In this document: piece after piece, positions 19,815 to 31,322 of the stretch
Numbering within the stretch: position 1 is the stretch's first letter
How the letters are laid out: each line of letters begins with the position of its first letter
Origin: Marinicella algicola
GTDB lineage: Bacteria > Pseudomonadota > Gammaproteobacteria > Xanthomonadales > Marinicellaceae
DNA length: 64,000 nucleotides
NCBI RefSeq assembly: GCF_028401385.1
Contig: NZ_JAQOMR010000001.1
Location: 3,392,501 to 3,456,500, forward strand
Direction: 5' to 3'
Position numbers and translations under genes: made by a program
The notes under the pieces: model-generated
What the model saw: only the letters and a program-made list of their open reading frames with translations
Database searches by the model: none
Told to the model about the DNA's origin: nothing

Positions 19815-21926
19815 TTAGCCGGAAATCTTCGAGAAATCCGCAACGGTGCCGGTTGCCTCGCGGATCATCGTAAGAAGCGCCAGACGGTTGGCACGCACGG
19901 CCTCGTCATCGGCATTGACCAGAACATCCTCGAAGAAGGTATCGACCGGCACGCGCAGGCCCGAAAGCGCCTCCATGGCGGAGAAATAGTCTTCACGCCC
20001 GGACGCTTCCCGTGCCGTCTTCGAGGCCGCGAGAATGGCCTCGTACAGTGCGCGTTCGGCATCGGCCTCGAACAAGGCCGGATCGACCTTTTCGGCAATT
20101 CTGGTCTTCTTCTTTCTTCCGCCGCCAGAAGCTGACCGGCGCGCTTTTCGCCCGCAACAAGGTTCTTGCCGTCATCGCTGTCGAGAAATTTGGTCAGCGC
20201 CTCGACCCGACGCGCCACGGTTTCCAGATCGTCGGCATCGGGCGATAGCACCGCGTCGATCAGATCGTAACGCGCACCCTGATCGCGCAGATACACCTTG
20301 AAACGGTCGTGGAAGAAGGACAGCAGGTCGCGATCATCAAAGACCGACAGCAGCCGCAGCCGCACGCCACGCTCCAGAATGATGCGGATGACGCCAAGCG
20401 CCGCACGACGCAGCGCATAGGGGTCTCCCGATCCCGTCGGCTTTTCGTCGATGGACCAGAAGCCGGTCAGCGTATCGAGCTTGTCAGCAAGCGCCACGGT
20501 CAGCGAAACCTTGCCACGCGGCACGACGTCGGAAGGCCCGAGCGGCTTGTAATGCTCTTCGATGGCGGCCGCCACGTCCTCGCTCTCGCCCTGAAGCACC
20601 GCATATTTGCGCCCCATAGCGCCCTGCAGCTCGGGAAATTCACCGACAGCTTCGGTGCGAAGATCCGCTTTGGCCAGCACCACGGCGCGGTCAACCGCGG
20701 CCGGATCTGCCCCGACGACCGGCGCAAGGTCCTTCGCCAGCGCCCGGATGCGGTGAACCCGCTCGCCCTGGCTGCCGAGCTTGGCGTGAAACGTCACGTC
20801 CAATGCATCGAGCTTGGCCATGCGCTGGTCGAGCGGCTTTTTCAGGTCGAGATCGAATTTGGCGCCCGAGGCTGCAAGCGTATTCAGGTCCGGCAGGTCG
20901 CGCTGGTCCATATGCCAGAAGTGCAGCGCATCGGACAGGCGCGCACGGACAACCTTGCCATTGCCGTAGCAGATCTCCTTGCCGCCATCGCTGGCCGCGA
21001 TATTGGCAATCAGAATGAACTTGTTGGTGAGGCTGTCCTCGCCATGTTTCCTGACCACGAAGCACTTCTGGTTGGTCTTGATCGTCAGCCGGATGATCTC
21101 GTCGGGAATTTCAAGAAATGCCTGCTCGAATTCGCCAAGCAGCACCTGCGGATATTCGACAAGCCCGGCCACCTCATCCAGCAGCCCTTCATCCTCGACC
21201 ACGTCGAGCCCGTTGGCAAAGGCGAGATTGGCGGCGTCATCGCGGATGATGTCCTTGCGCCGGTCCGCATCGAGAACAACACAGGCCTTTTCAAGCCCGG
21301 CTGCATAATCGGCAAAGCGCTTGACTTCGATCGCATCCGGCGCGTGAAAACGATGGCCGTAGGTAATGTTGGAAGCGACAATGCCATCGATCTCGAAATC
21401 GATGACCTTTGTTTCCTCGATTTCCGTGCCGAAGGTGCAGACGATTGACTGCAGCGGCCGCACCCAGCGCAGTGCGCCCGGCTCGGCGGAAGCCGCCCCC
21501 AGCGCATCGATTTGGCCCAAGGAAATTGCGGATGATGCCGGGCATCACATCGCGAATGATATCCTCGGCATCGCGGCCGGGCTTTTCGATGATGGCAACA
21601 TAAAAATCACCCTTCTTCGGGTCCGACTGGACTTGCGCCTGGGAAATATCATCAAGACCGGCGCCGCGCAGAAAGCCGGAAAGCGCCTTTTCCGGCGCGC
21701 CGATGCGCGGGCCCTTGCGCTCCTCGCGCACATCAGCGGAACGCGCCGTCAGCCCGTGGATATCGAGGATCAGGCGCCGCGGCGTGAAATATTCGCGCGC
21801 GCCCTCATAGGTCAGCCCCGCATCCACCAGCGCATCGGTGACGCGCTTTTTCAACTCGCCTGCCGCCTGGCGCTGCATGCGGGCAGGAATTTCCTCGGAT
21901 CGAAGTTCAAGCAAAAGATCGGGCAT
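19815..21926 (-). CDS. glyS: Glycyl-tRNA synthetase beta subunit (two frameshifts)
   Basis: It charges tRNA-Gly together with GlyQ. The start [18 protein letters not shown] and the internal [23 protein letters not shown] and [13 protein letters not shown] are diagnostic. Breaks: near 21519-21523, where one base restores [15 protein letters not shown], and near 20104-20116, where one A restores [22 protein letters not shown]. The remaining end ([22 protein letters not shown]) is perfect. Repaired length is about 704 residues, normal. The gene is essential, so both breaks should be sequencing errors. It is separated from glyQ by four genes and about 5.3 kb. Confidence 0.95.
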
Positions 21927-22101
21927 TGGGGTGACTTCTATCGTGTTCAGTGTTCCGGTGCGGCGGTGTTAGCAAGCTCCATGAAAAAGTCATCCGGCAA
22001 TACCGGTTTTCGCCTCACTGCCGTAAAAGAACCGCAGGCTGAACCGCAAAAGCCCGATTTCACGGTGAACCTCGGCAGACGAAAAAGAGGAAATCCGAAC
22101 C

Positions 22102-22682
22102 TTGAACACACTGACCGTCCTGCCCGCAATCCTGATATCCGGCGTTTTTGCCAATGCCGCCCTTGCCGCTTCCGAACTCCCCGAGGGGCGCTATCGCAGT
22201 GACTGCCTGCCGATCGGCAAGGATGGCCGTCACGGTTTCATTGCCGAGGTCACTATTACGGGACGGACCCTTTCGGCGACAGCGCAGAACTTCGCCCACA
22301 ATAATTGCGATATTCCAACGGTTCAGGTGTCCTATCAGGGGACGATAACCGATGTCAGCGCGGGCGAGGGACGGGTCGACTTTGTCCAGAAGACCGGGCC
22401 TTTCGACTATACCCTTCTTTCTGACGACGTCACCGCCTACTACAACAAGAACAGCACTACTGCCGGATGCGGCATTGACGACTGGCAAACAGGCGGTTCC
22501 CGCAATGTTGCCGGTCGCACATGCGCGCCGTTTCCTTTCCCGAAGATGGCACGCTGCTGAAGGACAGCCTATGGAGCGATGGCGATAGCGTCGTCTTCGG
22601 CTACCTGCCAATGGACTGGTCCGGGCACGAGGCCTATCCGCAAAAGCCTTCGGCCGTCCGCTTCATACGTGTGGCCGACTGA
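22102..22682 (+). CDS. Exported protein of unknown function (frameshift near 22540)
   Basis: TTG start at 22102, with an AGAGGA-like site about 10 nt upstream, giving the signal peptide NTLTVLPAILISGVFANAALA. The mature part has four or more cysteines (SDCLP, NNCDI, AGCGI, RTCAPF). The raw frame ends at 22560. Adding one C in the ccc run at 22539-22541 gives FPFPEDGTLLKDSLWSDGDS and a stop at 22682, about 193 residues. I do not recognise the family. Codon use is like its neighbours. Confidence 0.6.
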
Positions 22683-22742
22683 GCGGCCCACCAGCCGCTT
22701 CCACCGCCGTAAAACCCGCCGCAGCCTCGAAAAGCCGAGGCA

Positions 22743-23302
22743 TCACCGCCTTCGGCCAATCCAGCGACCGACATAGACGGCGATCCCCAGCATGAGCAGG
22801 CCCGCAAAAGCGAAAGGCAGCACCGTTTGCCCGGCTTCCGGGCTGAAGAGAATGCTCCAGAGCGACTTCAGAAGCGCACCTGCTGCCGCAACTCCAAGGC
22901 CGAGCTTCCATGATCGGTACCAGAAGGCGGCGCCCAGTGCCCAGCCATAGGAGATCACGGCCAGAGCGCCGGCGACGTTCCCGATCGTCCAGCCCCTGGA
23001 AAGAACCTGCCTCTCCATGGTCAGAAAACCCATGACGTCCTGCCGCGGCACTGCAGGCGCGGGAAACCAGAACATGGACGAGAGGATTGCGAGTGTGGAT
23101 AGCATGATCCCGGCCAGCGAGCGTCGCCAGGCGAAATAGCAATATGGCAGCACCAGCAGCGGGCGTGCCAGCCAGGAGGCGGTGTTCTGGTGCCGCTCGA
23201 ATGCCCAGTGAAAGAAGCTCGGGCTTGTAAAGAATACCGTCAACAGTGCCACAATCACGACGGCAATGATCGCGGCCAGCCCCTGTCCAATTCCCTGTTC
23301 AT
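22743..23302 (-). CDS. Multi-pass membrane protein of unknown function (frameshift near 23287)
   Basis: About 186 residues with at least five hydrophobic segments ([73 protein letters not shown]). ATG 23302 with one G added at the gtcc of 23285-23288 gives [16 protein letters not shown] and joins the frame; otherwise the frame runs upstream into the DUF2207 gene. It follows that gene on the same strand and may share its transcript. No family recognised. Confidence 0.65.
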
Positions 23303-23375
23303 GCCTTTTCGTCTCCTTTGGGCCGATACCGGGCGTTTTCTCACGCGCGTTTGCCCACAATCGAGACGGGGTTGC

Positions 23376-25321
23376 CTACCAGCCACCACCACCGCCGCCA
23401 CCGCCGCCACCGCCGGAAAACCGCCGCCGCCTGAAAAACCGGAGGAGGAGGTATTTTGCGTCGGCATGGATGACGACATGGTGGAGGCCATCGAGGAGGA
23501 GAAACTGCCGATCTGGTCGGAAAGGTTCTGGTGGCGGAAGTCGCCATAATACCAGTAGGGCGAATAATAGCTGGCCGTGCCCGCCGCAACCGCTGCCACC
23601 AGCCATTTGTCGAAGGTCGCCGACCACGGTTTTTCCACGCCGAGCGCGACCGCATAGGGTAGCAGCGTTTCGAAATGCTGCGGCGACATTTCCGGCGCAC
23701 CGGCCATGTTCATGCGGTTTGCTTCGGCAAGGGTCAGATATTGTTTCAGGCCGGCAATCTCATCCATCTTCTTGCGGCCCGAAGGCGTCGGCGCCCCCAT
23801 CAGGAAGAAGAACAGAAGGTTCATCAGCACGATACCGCCGACGGCGGCAATCACGGCCCAGTCCTCGCCGATGAGGTGGGAACTCGCCAGTGTCATGATC
23901 ATGCCGCCGAGCGCATGAACCGCGAAAAAGCCGAAGATGCCGATACCGATCAGCAGCCCGACCGCCGAACCGATGCTGCGACCGCGCCGGCGGAAACTGC
24001 GGGCAAAGGATGCGGCAAACACGCCGATGACGACCGACATGATAACCGAAACGAACAGCACCGGCACGACGTCATTCGAAATGTAACCGAAAGCGATAAG
24101 GGCGATGACGGAGAGAACAGAAAGCGCGACCCCACCCAGCGTATAGGCAATATTGCTGACGAAATAATCGCCGCGATGCTCACGCGTGATGGCGGACGTG
24201 AACGCGCTTGCCATGGCGGACACTGTCTTGCCATGGGCCTTGTCGACAATGAACACGCCGCCGGTATTGTCGACCGCCTTCAAAAGCGCTTTCTGGCCGG
24301 GCGGCAGCGCCGCATCGAACGGCTTGTCGGTGCGCTTCAGCGTCATGCCCTTTTTCGGCTCGTCAATGATCAGGAAACCTTTGACCGCCAGATCGATCGC
24401 CGTTGCCGCAATCGCTTCGAACCGACTGGAGCCGAAACCCTGATTTTCAACATAGGAGACAAGCGCAGGCGAAAGCCCTTCCGGCGGGTCCCAGCGCGGC
24501 ACAACAACGCCACCCGGCGGATCGCGCCCCACAGCCCGCCATGAAAGAAGGTAGTACACAAAGACAATCAGCATGCCGCCGAGGCCGATGAAGTAATTGC
24601 GGTAATCGCTCAGGAACCAGGAGGCGCTTTCAGCCCCCGACGGTCCCTCGATTGCACCTTTCGGTACGGCGATGACGACGGAGAGCCCTTCCTTGGGGCC
24701 AAGCGGCTTTGTGGTCTCGAACGTTACAGCATTGCCGTTTGTGGTCTCGCGTGCATTCTGCTCACGAGAACCATAGGCCCCGGTGTAAAACGTGGTCTTT
24801 TGCGGCGTCACGCCCTCCGGCAGCGTGATCACCGCCGTCGCCTCTTCGATCGGAAAGGCCCAGAAATTGCCGGTGGCATTCCAGTAGATCTCGTCGTGAT
24901 CGTCGAAAGTGCGGACCTGTCGGTCAGTCTCGTAGGTGAGCTGATAAGTGTGATTGCCGGGCGAGACCGTGGCGTCGGCCGAGCCCAGATAGATACGGAT
25001 GCCGCCGGAAATGCTTTCCGTGTGATGGTCAACCGGCTGACCGTCGAGCGTTGCGGATTTGAGATCGAAGGTGACCTCGCCCGTGCGCCCCTGATCGGTG
25101 CGGAAGGTCAGCGGAAAATCGCGATAGATGCCGCGCCGGATCTGGTCGCCCTCGGCATGGACAGCGATTGTCTCGGTGACGTCATAGACGCCGGATTTTT
25201 CCACCGTAACGTCAGAGGTAAAGCTGTTGATCACCTCTGCGGCAAGGACAGGGGCAGCGGCGAGAACTAAGGTGGCAAAGAGTATTGCAAAGAAGTGCGT
25301 GGTCCGTCTTGCCGTCGCCAT
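23376..25321 (-). CDS. DUF2207 membrane protein with glycine-rich tail (frameshift near 23417)
   Basis: A predicted membrane protein of about 650 residues. It has a signal peptide ([19 protein letters not shown]), then an extracytoplasmic DUF2207 domain ([43 protein letters not shown]), a membrane segment near residue 270, a cytoplasmic stretch and three more membrane segments around 410-510. The C-terminus becomes SGGGGFSGGG followed by a poly-Gly-Trp end once a T is added in the tttt run at 23417-23420, the standard DUF2207 tail. It lies between aroA and a small membrane protein; LemA nearby is a frequent partner. Function unknown. Confidence 0.88.
23381..23413 (-). repeat. GGC/GGT codon run coding the poly-glycine tail
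   Basis: On the plus strand this is a run of cca/ccg triplets, read on the minus strand as consecutive glycine codons ahead of TGG-TAG. It is low-complexity coding sequence, prone to slippage and to sequencing error. Confidence 0.7.
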
Positions 25322-25332
25322 GACGCCTCTCC

Positions 25333-26596
25333 TCAATTTTCGTATCCAACCCCGAGTGAGGCCAGCGCATCCCAGTACCCGGGATAGGTTTTGCCGACGC
25401 AAAGGGGATCCAGAATGGTGATGCCGGAAATCTTCAGGCCTGCCAATGCAAAACACATGGCAATGCGGTGATCGGCAAAGGTATCGATTTCGGCCAGCAG
25501 ATGCTGTCCGGCAATGGAAGGATCGGCATGAACGATCAGATCGTCGCCATCCTCTTCCGCCAATCCCGCGCGGATCGCGTTCAGCCCCTGCGACAGGGCA
25601 CGGGTGCGATCGCACTCCTTGACGCGCAAATTCTCGATGCCGGTAAAGCGCACCGGCATCTCGTTGAAGGCGGCGAGCACTGCAAGCGTCGGCACCGCAT
25701 CCTGCATCTGGCTGCCATCGATTTCCGCCGGCATATGCGGGAAGGACGCAATGACGCCGTAGGCCTTGGCATCGGGCTGGGTGAAATTTTCCGCCGGCGT
25801 ACCGATGTCGATTGTCCCGCCGGTGAGCTTTTCCGCAGCCCAGAGATAGGTTGCGGCGGAAGCATCGGGTTCGATGTGAAAATCGGCAGCGCGATATCCG
25901 GTCGGCAGAACCTTCCAGGTCGCCTCGTCAACCTGCTCGACCTTCGCGCCGAAGGCTGCCATGGCGTCGAGCGTCAACCCGATATAGCCACGCGCGCCGA
26001 TTTCCGTTCCCGTCAACGCGATGGTCACCGGCGCGTTCGTACCTTCCGGTGCAAACGGAGCCGCCATCAAAGGGCGGAGACATACTGGCTGGAAAGCCCG
26101 GCATCGATCTCCACGCGGCCCGTACCGAAATGGCCCTGCCCTGAAATCGTCACCGGCGGGCAGCCGGTCGGCGCTTCGGCCGCAATGCCAAGGCTCTGCA
26201 ATGCGATCACCAGCGGGCCGATCGGGCGCTTGCGCATATGCTCGTCGCCATCGACGATCACCGTGCCCTCCACGCTCGCCGCCGCCGCCGTCAGAAAACG
26301 CGTCGCCGTGCCCGCATTGCCGAGGAAGAGCGGGCCGGAGGGGCCGCAAGCCGTCCCGTACCGGTGACGACGAAACTTGTGTCGTCCGGCTCCTCCACCG
26401 AAACGCCCATGGCGCGCAGCGCATTGGCCATATGGCGCGTGTCATCGCTTTTCAGCGCCCCCGTCAGCCGGCTGGTGCCGCGCGCAAGGCCTGCAAGCAG
26501 CAGCGCCCGGTTGGTGATCGATTTCGAGCCGGGCGGGCTGACCTTGCCGGAAAGCGCATGGCCGGGTGGAATGACAGTGAGCCTGTCCTTGTTCAT
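25333..26596 (-). CDS. aroA: 3-phosphoshikimate 1-carboxyvinyltransferase, class I-like (two frameshifts)
   Basis: It condenses shikimate-3-phosphate with PEP in the shikimate pathway. Motifs: [20 protein letters not shown] (N-terminal substrate loop), DDTRHM, after repair [27 protein letters not shown], and late LRVKECDRT plus [14 protein letters not shown]. Breaks are at 26336-26346 (one C/G, restoring [13 protein letters not shown]) and 26068-26073 (restoring SALLMAAP). The motifs are of the class I type and not the PGDKSISHR (CP4-like) form I expect as the main rhizobial enzyme, so a second paralogue may exist elsewhere. Confidence 0.9.
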
Positions 26597-26638
26597 GCTT
26601 GGAACTTTCGCTTTGGGCGCGGTTACGCCGTCGGATAC

Positions 26639-27202
26639 TCAGAACGAGACATTCGGAACCGCCCGGTCTGCGGGCTCTTCGATCTCGAAATACTCGCGCT
26701 TTTCAAAGCCGAACTGGCCAGCGATGATATTGCTCGGAAAGCTCTCGACCTTGACATTCAGTTCCCGCGTGGCGCCGTTATAGTAACGCCGCGCCATCTG
26801 GATTTCACTTTCGGTCTTTTCCAGCGATGCTTGCAGATCGGCGAAATTCTGGTTGGCCTTCAGGTCGGGATAGGCTTCCGAAAGCGCAAACAGCCGGCCA
26901 AGCGCCTGTGTCAGCTCGCCTTCGGCCTGAGCCCGCCCGGCAACGTCATTGGTTGCAACAGACTGGGCCTTGTTGCGCTTTTCAACGACCTCTTCCAGCG
27001 TGCCGCGCTCATGACTGGCATAGCCCTTGACGGTCTCGACAAGATTGGGAATGAGATCGGCGCGGCGCTTCAACTGCACATCGATGCCGGACCATGCCTC
27101 TTCAGCGGTCTGGCGCGCACGCACCAAGCCGTTGTAGAGCGCGATCACGAAACCGGCGATGGCGCCGATGATCACGATCAGGACGATAAGGGTTATCAGC
27201 AT
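26639..27202 (-). CDS. lemA: LemA family protein
   Basis: A 187-residue protein with one N-terminal membrane anchor (LITLIVLIVIIGAIAGFVIALYN) and the LemA body: ARQTAEEAWSGIDVQLKRRADLIPNLVETVKGYA, EVVEKRNKAQ, ALSEAYPDLKANQNF and RRYYNGATRELN. Intact and of normal length. LemA proteins form an anchored helical bundle of unclear function and often neighbour DUF2207 or TPM-domain proteins, as here. It lies 52 bp downstream of glyQ. Confidence 0.95.
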   Translation of the reverse strand: MLITLIVLIVIIGAIAGFVIALYNGLVRARQTAEEAWSGIDVQLKRRADLIPNLVETVKGYASHERGTLEEVVEKRNKAQSVATNDVAGRAQAEGELTQALGRLFALSEAYPDLKANQNFADLQASLEKTESEIQMARRYYNGATRELNVKVESFPSNIIAGQFGFEKREYFEIEEPADRAVPNVSF

Positions 27203-27254
27203 GCCCGCCTCCCGGCTTCAGGACCGGTGCGGCGAACCGCACCCGTTGATCAGA

Positions 27255-28199
27255 TCAGGCCGCTTCCGTCTGGAACCCGCCTGCTTCCGTCAGAAGATAG
27301 GCTTCCCCGCAGGCTTTGGCCAGTGTGCGGACCCTGAGGATATAGCTCTGGCGCTCGGTGACCGAGATCACGCCGCGCGCATCCAGCAGGTTGAAGAGAT
27401 GCGAGGCCTTGATGCACTGGTCATAGGCCGGAAACACGCATTTGTGCAGGCTGGCCGTTTCTCCCGGCGCACCGGCATCCAGCAGCGCCTTGCATTCGGC
27501 TTCGGCATCCAGAAAGTGCCGGTGCAGCATCTCGGTATTGGCATATTCGAAATTGTGGCGTGAATATTCCTGCTCGGTCTGCAGGAAGACATCGCCATAG
27601 GTGACCTTCTCATCGCCTTCACGACCGTTGAAGTTCAGGTCATAAACACTGTCAACGCCCTGCACATACATGGCGATGCGTTCAAGCCCGTAGGTCAGTT
27701 CGCCGGCAACGGGTGCGCATTCAATGCCGCAGACCTGCTGAAAATAGGTAAACTGCGACACTTCCATGCCGTCGCACCAGCATTCCCAGCCGAGCCCCCA
27801 GGAACCCGTCGTCGGGTTTTCCCAGTCATCCTCGACAAAGCGGATATCGTGCAGCAGCGGGTCGAGACCGATGGCCTTCAACGATCCGAGATAGAGTTCC
27901 TGCAGATCAGGTGGCGAAGGCTTCAGCAGCACCTGATACTGGTAATAATGCTGGAGACGGTTGGGATTTTCGCCATAGCGGCCGTCGGCGGGGCGGCGCG
28001 AAGGCTGCACATAGCCGACATTCCAGCGCTTGGGACCGAGTGCCCTGAGCGTGGTGGAGGGATGCAGCGTACCGGCACCCACTTCCATGTCGTAAGGCTG
28101 AAGAATGGCGCACCCCTTGTCGGCCCAATAGGCCTGCAGCGTCAGGATCAACCCCTGAAAGGAACGCGTTGGATGCATATGCGGCGGTATTTCGGACAT
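27255..28199 (-). CDS. glyQ: Glycyl-tRNA synthetase alpha subunit
   Basis: The catalytic class II subunit that activates glycine. Intact, 314 residues. Motifs: [32 protein letters not shown] at the start, [61 protein letters not shown] 28199 ([10 protein letters not shown]) is chosen because conserved sequence begins there; the frame remains open for 43 more codons upstream without similarity. First gene of a probable leftward transcript with lemA, aroA and DUF2207. Confidence 0.97.
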   Translation of the reverse strand: MSEIPPHMHPTRSFQGLILTLQAYWADKGCAILQPYDMEVGAGTLHPSTTLRALGPKRWNVGYVQPSRRPADGRYGENPNRLQHYYQYQVLLKPSPPDLQELYLGSLKAIGLDPLLHDIRFVEDDWENPTTGSWGLGWECWCDGMEVSQFTYFQQVCGIECAPVAGELTYGLERIAMYVQGVDSVYDLNFNGREGDEKVTYGDVFLQTEQEYSRHNFEYANTEMLHRHFLDAEAECKALLDAGAPGETASLHKCVFPAYDQCIKASHLFNLLDARGVISVTERQSYILRVRTLAKACGEAYLLTEAGGFQTEAA

Positions 28200-28315
28200 G
28201 GCCTTCGGTCTCTTCTGGAAGAATGCCCGGTGAGTGCCACTAAAGCGCCGGGGGTCAAGTATCCCTTCCCGCGCCACCACGGCCACAGCGGGTCGGTTAA
28301 AGCCCAACGGCAAAG

Positions 28316-28343
28316 ACCGGGCGGGCAAAGCTGCCGCCCGGCC
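28316..28343 (-). terminator. Hairpin downstream of putP
   Basis: On the minus strand GCCGGGCGG-type sequence (28333-28343) pairs with CCCGCCCGG (28317-28325), followed by TCTTT. It lies between the putP stop and the glyQ promoter region. Confidence 0.5.
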
Positions 28344-28357
28344 TGTTTTGCAAAGGC

Positions 28358-29851
28358 TTATTCCGCGGCAGGTGCTATCGGTCGGAACTCGTCCTTGGTC
28401 GGCGTCACCATGCTAACACCCCAGATGGCGATGAAGGCGACGATGAAGCCCGGGATAATCTCGTAGATACCGGGGCCGCCCATAAAGCTCTGGTTCCAGC
28501 CGAGCGCAATCCAGATAATGACGGTGAGCGCACCGCTGACAAGGCCAGCAACCGCCCCCGCACCCGACATGCCGCGCCAGGTCAGTGACAGGATAATCAG
28601 CGGACCAAAGGCCGCGCCGAAACCGGCCCAGGCATTGGAAACGAGGCCGAGCACCTTCGAATCCGGATCACGCGCGATGATGCCGGCAACAATGGCGACG
28701 ACCAGAACGAAGAAGCGGCCGATATTGACCATCTCCCGCTCGCTGGCATGACGGCGCAGGAACAGACGGTAGAAATCCTCCGTCAGCGATGACGAAGCCA
28801 CCAGAAGCTGACTCGAAATCGTGCTCATGATCGCCGCCAGAAGGGCGGCCAGCAGGAAGCCGGTGACCAGCGGAACGAAGAGCTGGTTGGCGAGAATGAT
28901 GAAGATAGTCTCGGGATCGGCGACGTCGATATTGTTGCCGACCACATAGGAGCGTCCGAAAATGCCCAGGCCAACAGCACCCGCGAGCGAAATGATCATC
29001 CAGGCCATGCCGATATTGCGCGCTTTCGGCACATCCCCCACCGAACGCACCGCCATAAAGCGGACGATGATGTGCGGCTGGCCGAAATAACCAAGCCCCC
29101 AGGCGACAGCAGAGAGAAAGCCTATCACCGTGAGTCCGTGGAACATCGACAGGAAGTTCGGGTCGACACTCAGCATTCTGGCCTCGGATACGCCGACGCC
29201 ACCGGCCTTGTAGACCACCACGAGCGGCATGATCACCAGCGCCAGCATCATGATGCAACCCTGCACGAAATCGGTCAGGCTTACGGCCAGAAATCCACCG
29301 ATCAGCGTATAGATCAGCACGATACCCATCGTCAGGATGATACCGGTCTGATAGGCACTCAGATTGCCGATGTGGATAAGGTCGGGAAAGGCCGTGTCGA
29401 ACAGTTTTCCGCCAGCGACAAGACCCGAGCCCGTATAGACCGCGAAGAAGACCACGATGATGACCGCGGACACACTTCGAAGCGCCAGCGCCTTGCTCGG
29501 AAAGCGTTTTGACAGAAACTCCGGAATGGTCAGGCTGTTGTCATAGCGCTCGGTCTGCTCACGCAGCCTCGGGGCGACGATGATCCAGTTGAAAAAGGCG
29601 CCGATCACCAGACCGACGCCGATCCAGCTTTGTGTCAGGCCGGAGACGAACAGCGCCCCGGGCAGGCCCATCAAAAGCCAGCCGCTCATATCGGAGGCGC
29701 CGGCAGAAAGGGCGGCAACGGCCGGCGAAAGCTGACGCCCGCCGAGCATATATTCTTCGGAATTGGATGTGGATTTACGCCAGGCATAAATGCCAATTGC
29801 GATCATCAAGACGAAATACAGTGTCAGGCTGACAGTGACGCCGAAGCTCAT
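28358..29851 (-). CDS. putP: Sodium/proline symporter
   Basis: An intact 497-residue sodium:solute symporter with about 13 hydrophobic segments. SSS-family signatures: [39 protein letters not shown] near residue 35, [28 protein letters not shown] near 245 and [24 protein letters not shown] near 330. It imports proline with Na+, for nutrition or osmoprotection. The 330-bp upstream gap probably carries its promoter. It is monocistronic, with a terminator-like hairpin after the stop. Confidence 0.95.
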   Translation of the reverse strand: MSFGVTVSLTLYFVLMIAIGIYAWRKSTSNSEEYMLGGRQLSPAVAALSAGASDMSGWLLMGLPGALFVSGLTQSWIGVGLVIGAFFNWIIVAPRLREQTERYDNSLTIPEFLSKRFPSKALALRSVSAVIIVVFFAVYTGSGLVAGGKLFDTAFPDLIHIGNLSAYQTGIILTMGIVLIYTLIGGFLAVSLTDFVQGCIMMLALVIMPLVVVYKAGGVGVSEARMLSVDPNFLSMFHGLTVIGFLSAVAWGLGYFGQPHIIVRFMAVRSVGDVPKARNIGMAWMIISLAGAVGLGIFGRSYVVGNNIDVADPETIFIILANQLFVPLVTGFLLAALLAAIMSTISSQLLVASSSLTEDFYRLFLRRHASEREMVNIGRFFVLVVAIVAGIIARDPDSKVLGLVSNAWAGFGAAFGPLIILSLTWRGMSGAGAVAGLVSGALTVIIWIALGWNQSFMGGPGIYEIIPGFIVAFIAIWGVSMVTPTKDEFRPIAPAAE

Positions 29852-30181
29852 GGCAGTTCCCCTCGCTTGCGATTTTTGTCCTCTGGGAGGAAATCGCGAG
29901 AGCCTGCGGCCGCCGCGCCTTCCGTTTTCCGGGGAGTTGCCTTGCTCGGAAAGCCCTCATGGCCAAGGTGTCGGCGACGACGGGACTGCCCGGCAAAACC
30001 GGCGCATGGAACAACTCCGCGTGAACGGTTCGCAGCTTATGCGCGAGTCAGTTTCGCCGCCCACATCCAAAGTGTAACACTTTGATGAAAGCGGCGGCAA
30101 GTCGGTTGAAAAATGTCAATTGCAAGGCAAAGGAAAGTGCATACAAACGCGACAGCGCTCAGCATGAAGCGCTGAAAACGC
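29852..30181. other. 330-bp gap upstream of putP
   Basis: No gene seen. It must hold the putP promoter. At its right end CAGCGCT (30153-30159) pairs with AGCGCTG (30168-30174), a hairpin directly downstream of the leftward small protein and possibly its terminator. Confidence 0.35.
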
Positions 30182-30376
30182 TCAGGGCGTATCGGGTTTC
30201 CTGACGTGATACTCGCCTGTCAACGGATCCTCGACCAGTGTGCCTGTCGCGCCGTTCTTCTGCTCGGCGCGCTTTTGTTCGCCGCGCGCGGTCACGGCCT
30301 CGGCGTCATTGATGAACTTGCGATAGAGCATGTAGCCGCCGCCCGCGATGGCGGCAAGAACCATAAACCGTCCCAT
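30182..30376 (-). CDS. Small single-pass membrane protein
   Basis: A 64-residue protein: MGRFMVLAAIAGGGYMLYRKF anchors it in the membrane, then a charged KRAEQK stretch and the end DPLTGEYHVRKPDTP. ATG 30376 is chosen because a strong GGAGG lies just upstream, overlapping the sppA stop. It is translated right after sppA and conserved-looking, but I do not know a function. Confidence 0.65.
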   Translation of the reverse strand: MGRFMVLAAIAGGGYMLYRKFINDAEAVTARGEQKRAEQKNGATGTLVEDPLTGEYHVRKPDTP

Positions 30377-30387
30377 TTCGGGCCTCC

Positions 30388-31254
30388 TCACAATCCGTAT
30401 CGTCCCCATAATGCGCGTTCTTCGGCCGTTTCGGCAAGCCCCGAGGCAAAACCGGTCGCCATTTCTGCGCCCGATAAGCCACCGGCGATAACGCCGGACT
30501 TGGCGCGCCCGAAGAGATTGGTCGGCGTGGAAACAAGCTTCAGCTCCACCTTGTCGCCATAGCGGCCCTTCAGCGTCGAGCGCATATCGCCGATCCCGTC
30601 CACAAGACCGAGTTCGACGCCTTTCAGACCGCTCCAGAACAGACCTGAATAGAGATCAGGATTGTCGGTAAGTTTCGCGCCGCGCCGATCTTTGACCATC
30701 TGGATGAAAACCTGATGGATCTCGCCCTGCAGGTCTTTCAGGAAGGCGATATCCTTTTCCTTTTCAGGCTGGAAAGGGTCGAGCATTACCTTGTTTTCGC
30801 CGGCAGTATAGACGCGCCGCTCCACGCCGATCTTGTCAATCAACCCGGTAAAACCAAACCCGCCGGAAACAACGCCGATGGAGCCGACGATGGAAGTCGG
30901 ATCGACGAAAATCTCGTCACCGGCCAGCGCGATCATGTATCCACCGGAGGCCGCGACATCTTCGACGAAGATTAACACCGGCTTCTGCTTTTCCTCGGCA
31001 AGCGCGCGGATGCGCTGAAACACCAACCGCGACTGAACCGGCGAGCCGCCCGGTGAATTCAGCGAAATCGCCACGCAAGGGCTCGTCTTCATCGAAAACG
31101 CCTTTTCCAGCGCGGCAGAGACGGAGGCAAGGTTGAGGCTGCGCCGGCCTGGCGAACTGCCGGCCATGATCGCGCCGGAAAGCCTCACCACCGGAATGAT
31201 CGTCTTGTCCTTGCGGAACTTTTTCGGGATCAGCCCGGCAATCAGCTTTTTCAT
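30388..31254 (-). CDS. sppA: Signal peptide peptidase SppA, short S49 form
   Basis: A 288-residue single-domain S49 peptidase that degrades cleaved signal peptides at the membrane. The catalytic serine is in DVAASGGYM, with LNSPGGSPVQS upstream, and the general-base lysine is in AGENKVMLDPF. ATG 31254 (MKKLIAGLIPKKFRKDK) is preferred over the upstream ATG at 31326, which lies in the preceding methyltransferase gene. Intact. Confidence 0.92.
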   Translation of the reverse strand: MKKLIAGLIPKKFRKDKTIIPVVRLSGAIMAGSSPGRRSLNLASVSAALEKAFSMKTSPCVAISLNSPGGSPVQSRLVFQRIRALAEEKQKPVLIFVEDVAASGGYMIALAGDEIFVDPTSIVGSIGVVSGGFGFTGLIDKIGVERRVYTAGENKVMLDPFQPEKEKDIAFLKDLQGEIHQVFIQMVKDRRGAKLTDNPDLYSGLFWSGLKGVELGLVDGIGDMRSTLKGRYGDKVELKLVSTPTNLFGRAKSGVIAGGLSGAEMATGFASGLAETAEERALWGRYGL

Positions 31255-31322
31255 CCTGTCCTCATCTCGGTAAAACGTTTCTCCGCATGTATGCGCAACT
31301 GAGGTAAAGACAAGAGCGGAGC

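Noticed and set aside
23381..23425. CCA/CCG triplet run as a possible CRISPR or satellite repeat
   Set aside because: In the minus-strand reading it is simply the glycine-rich tail of the DUF2207 protein, ending in Trp and a stop.
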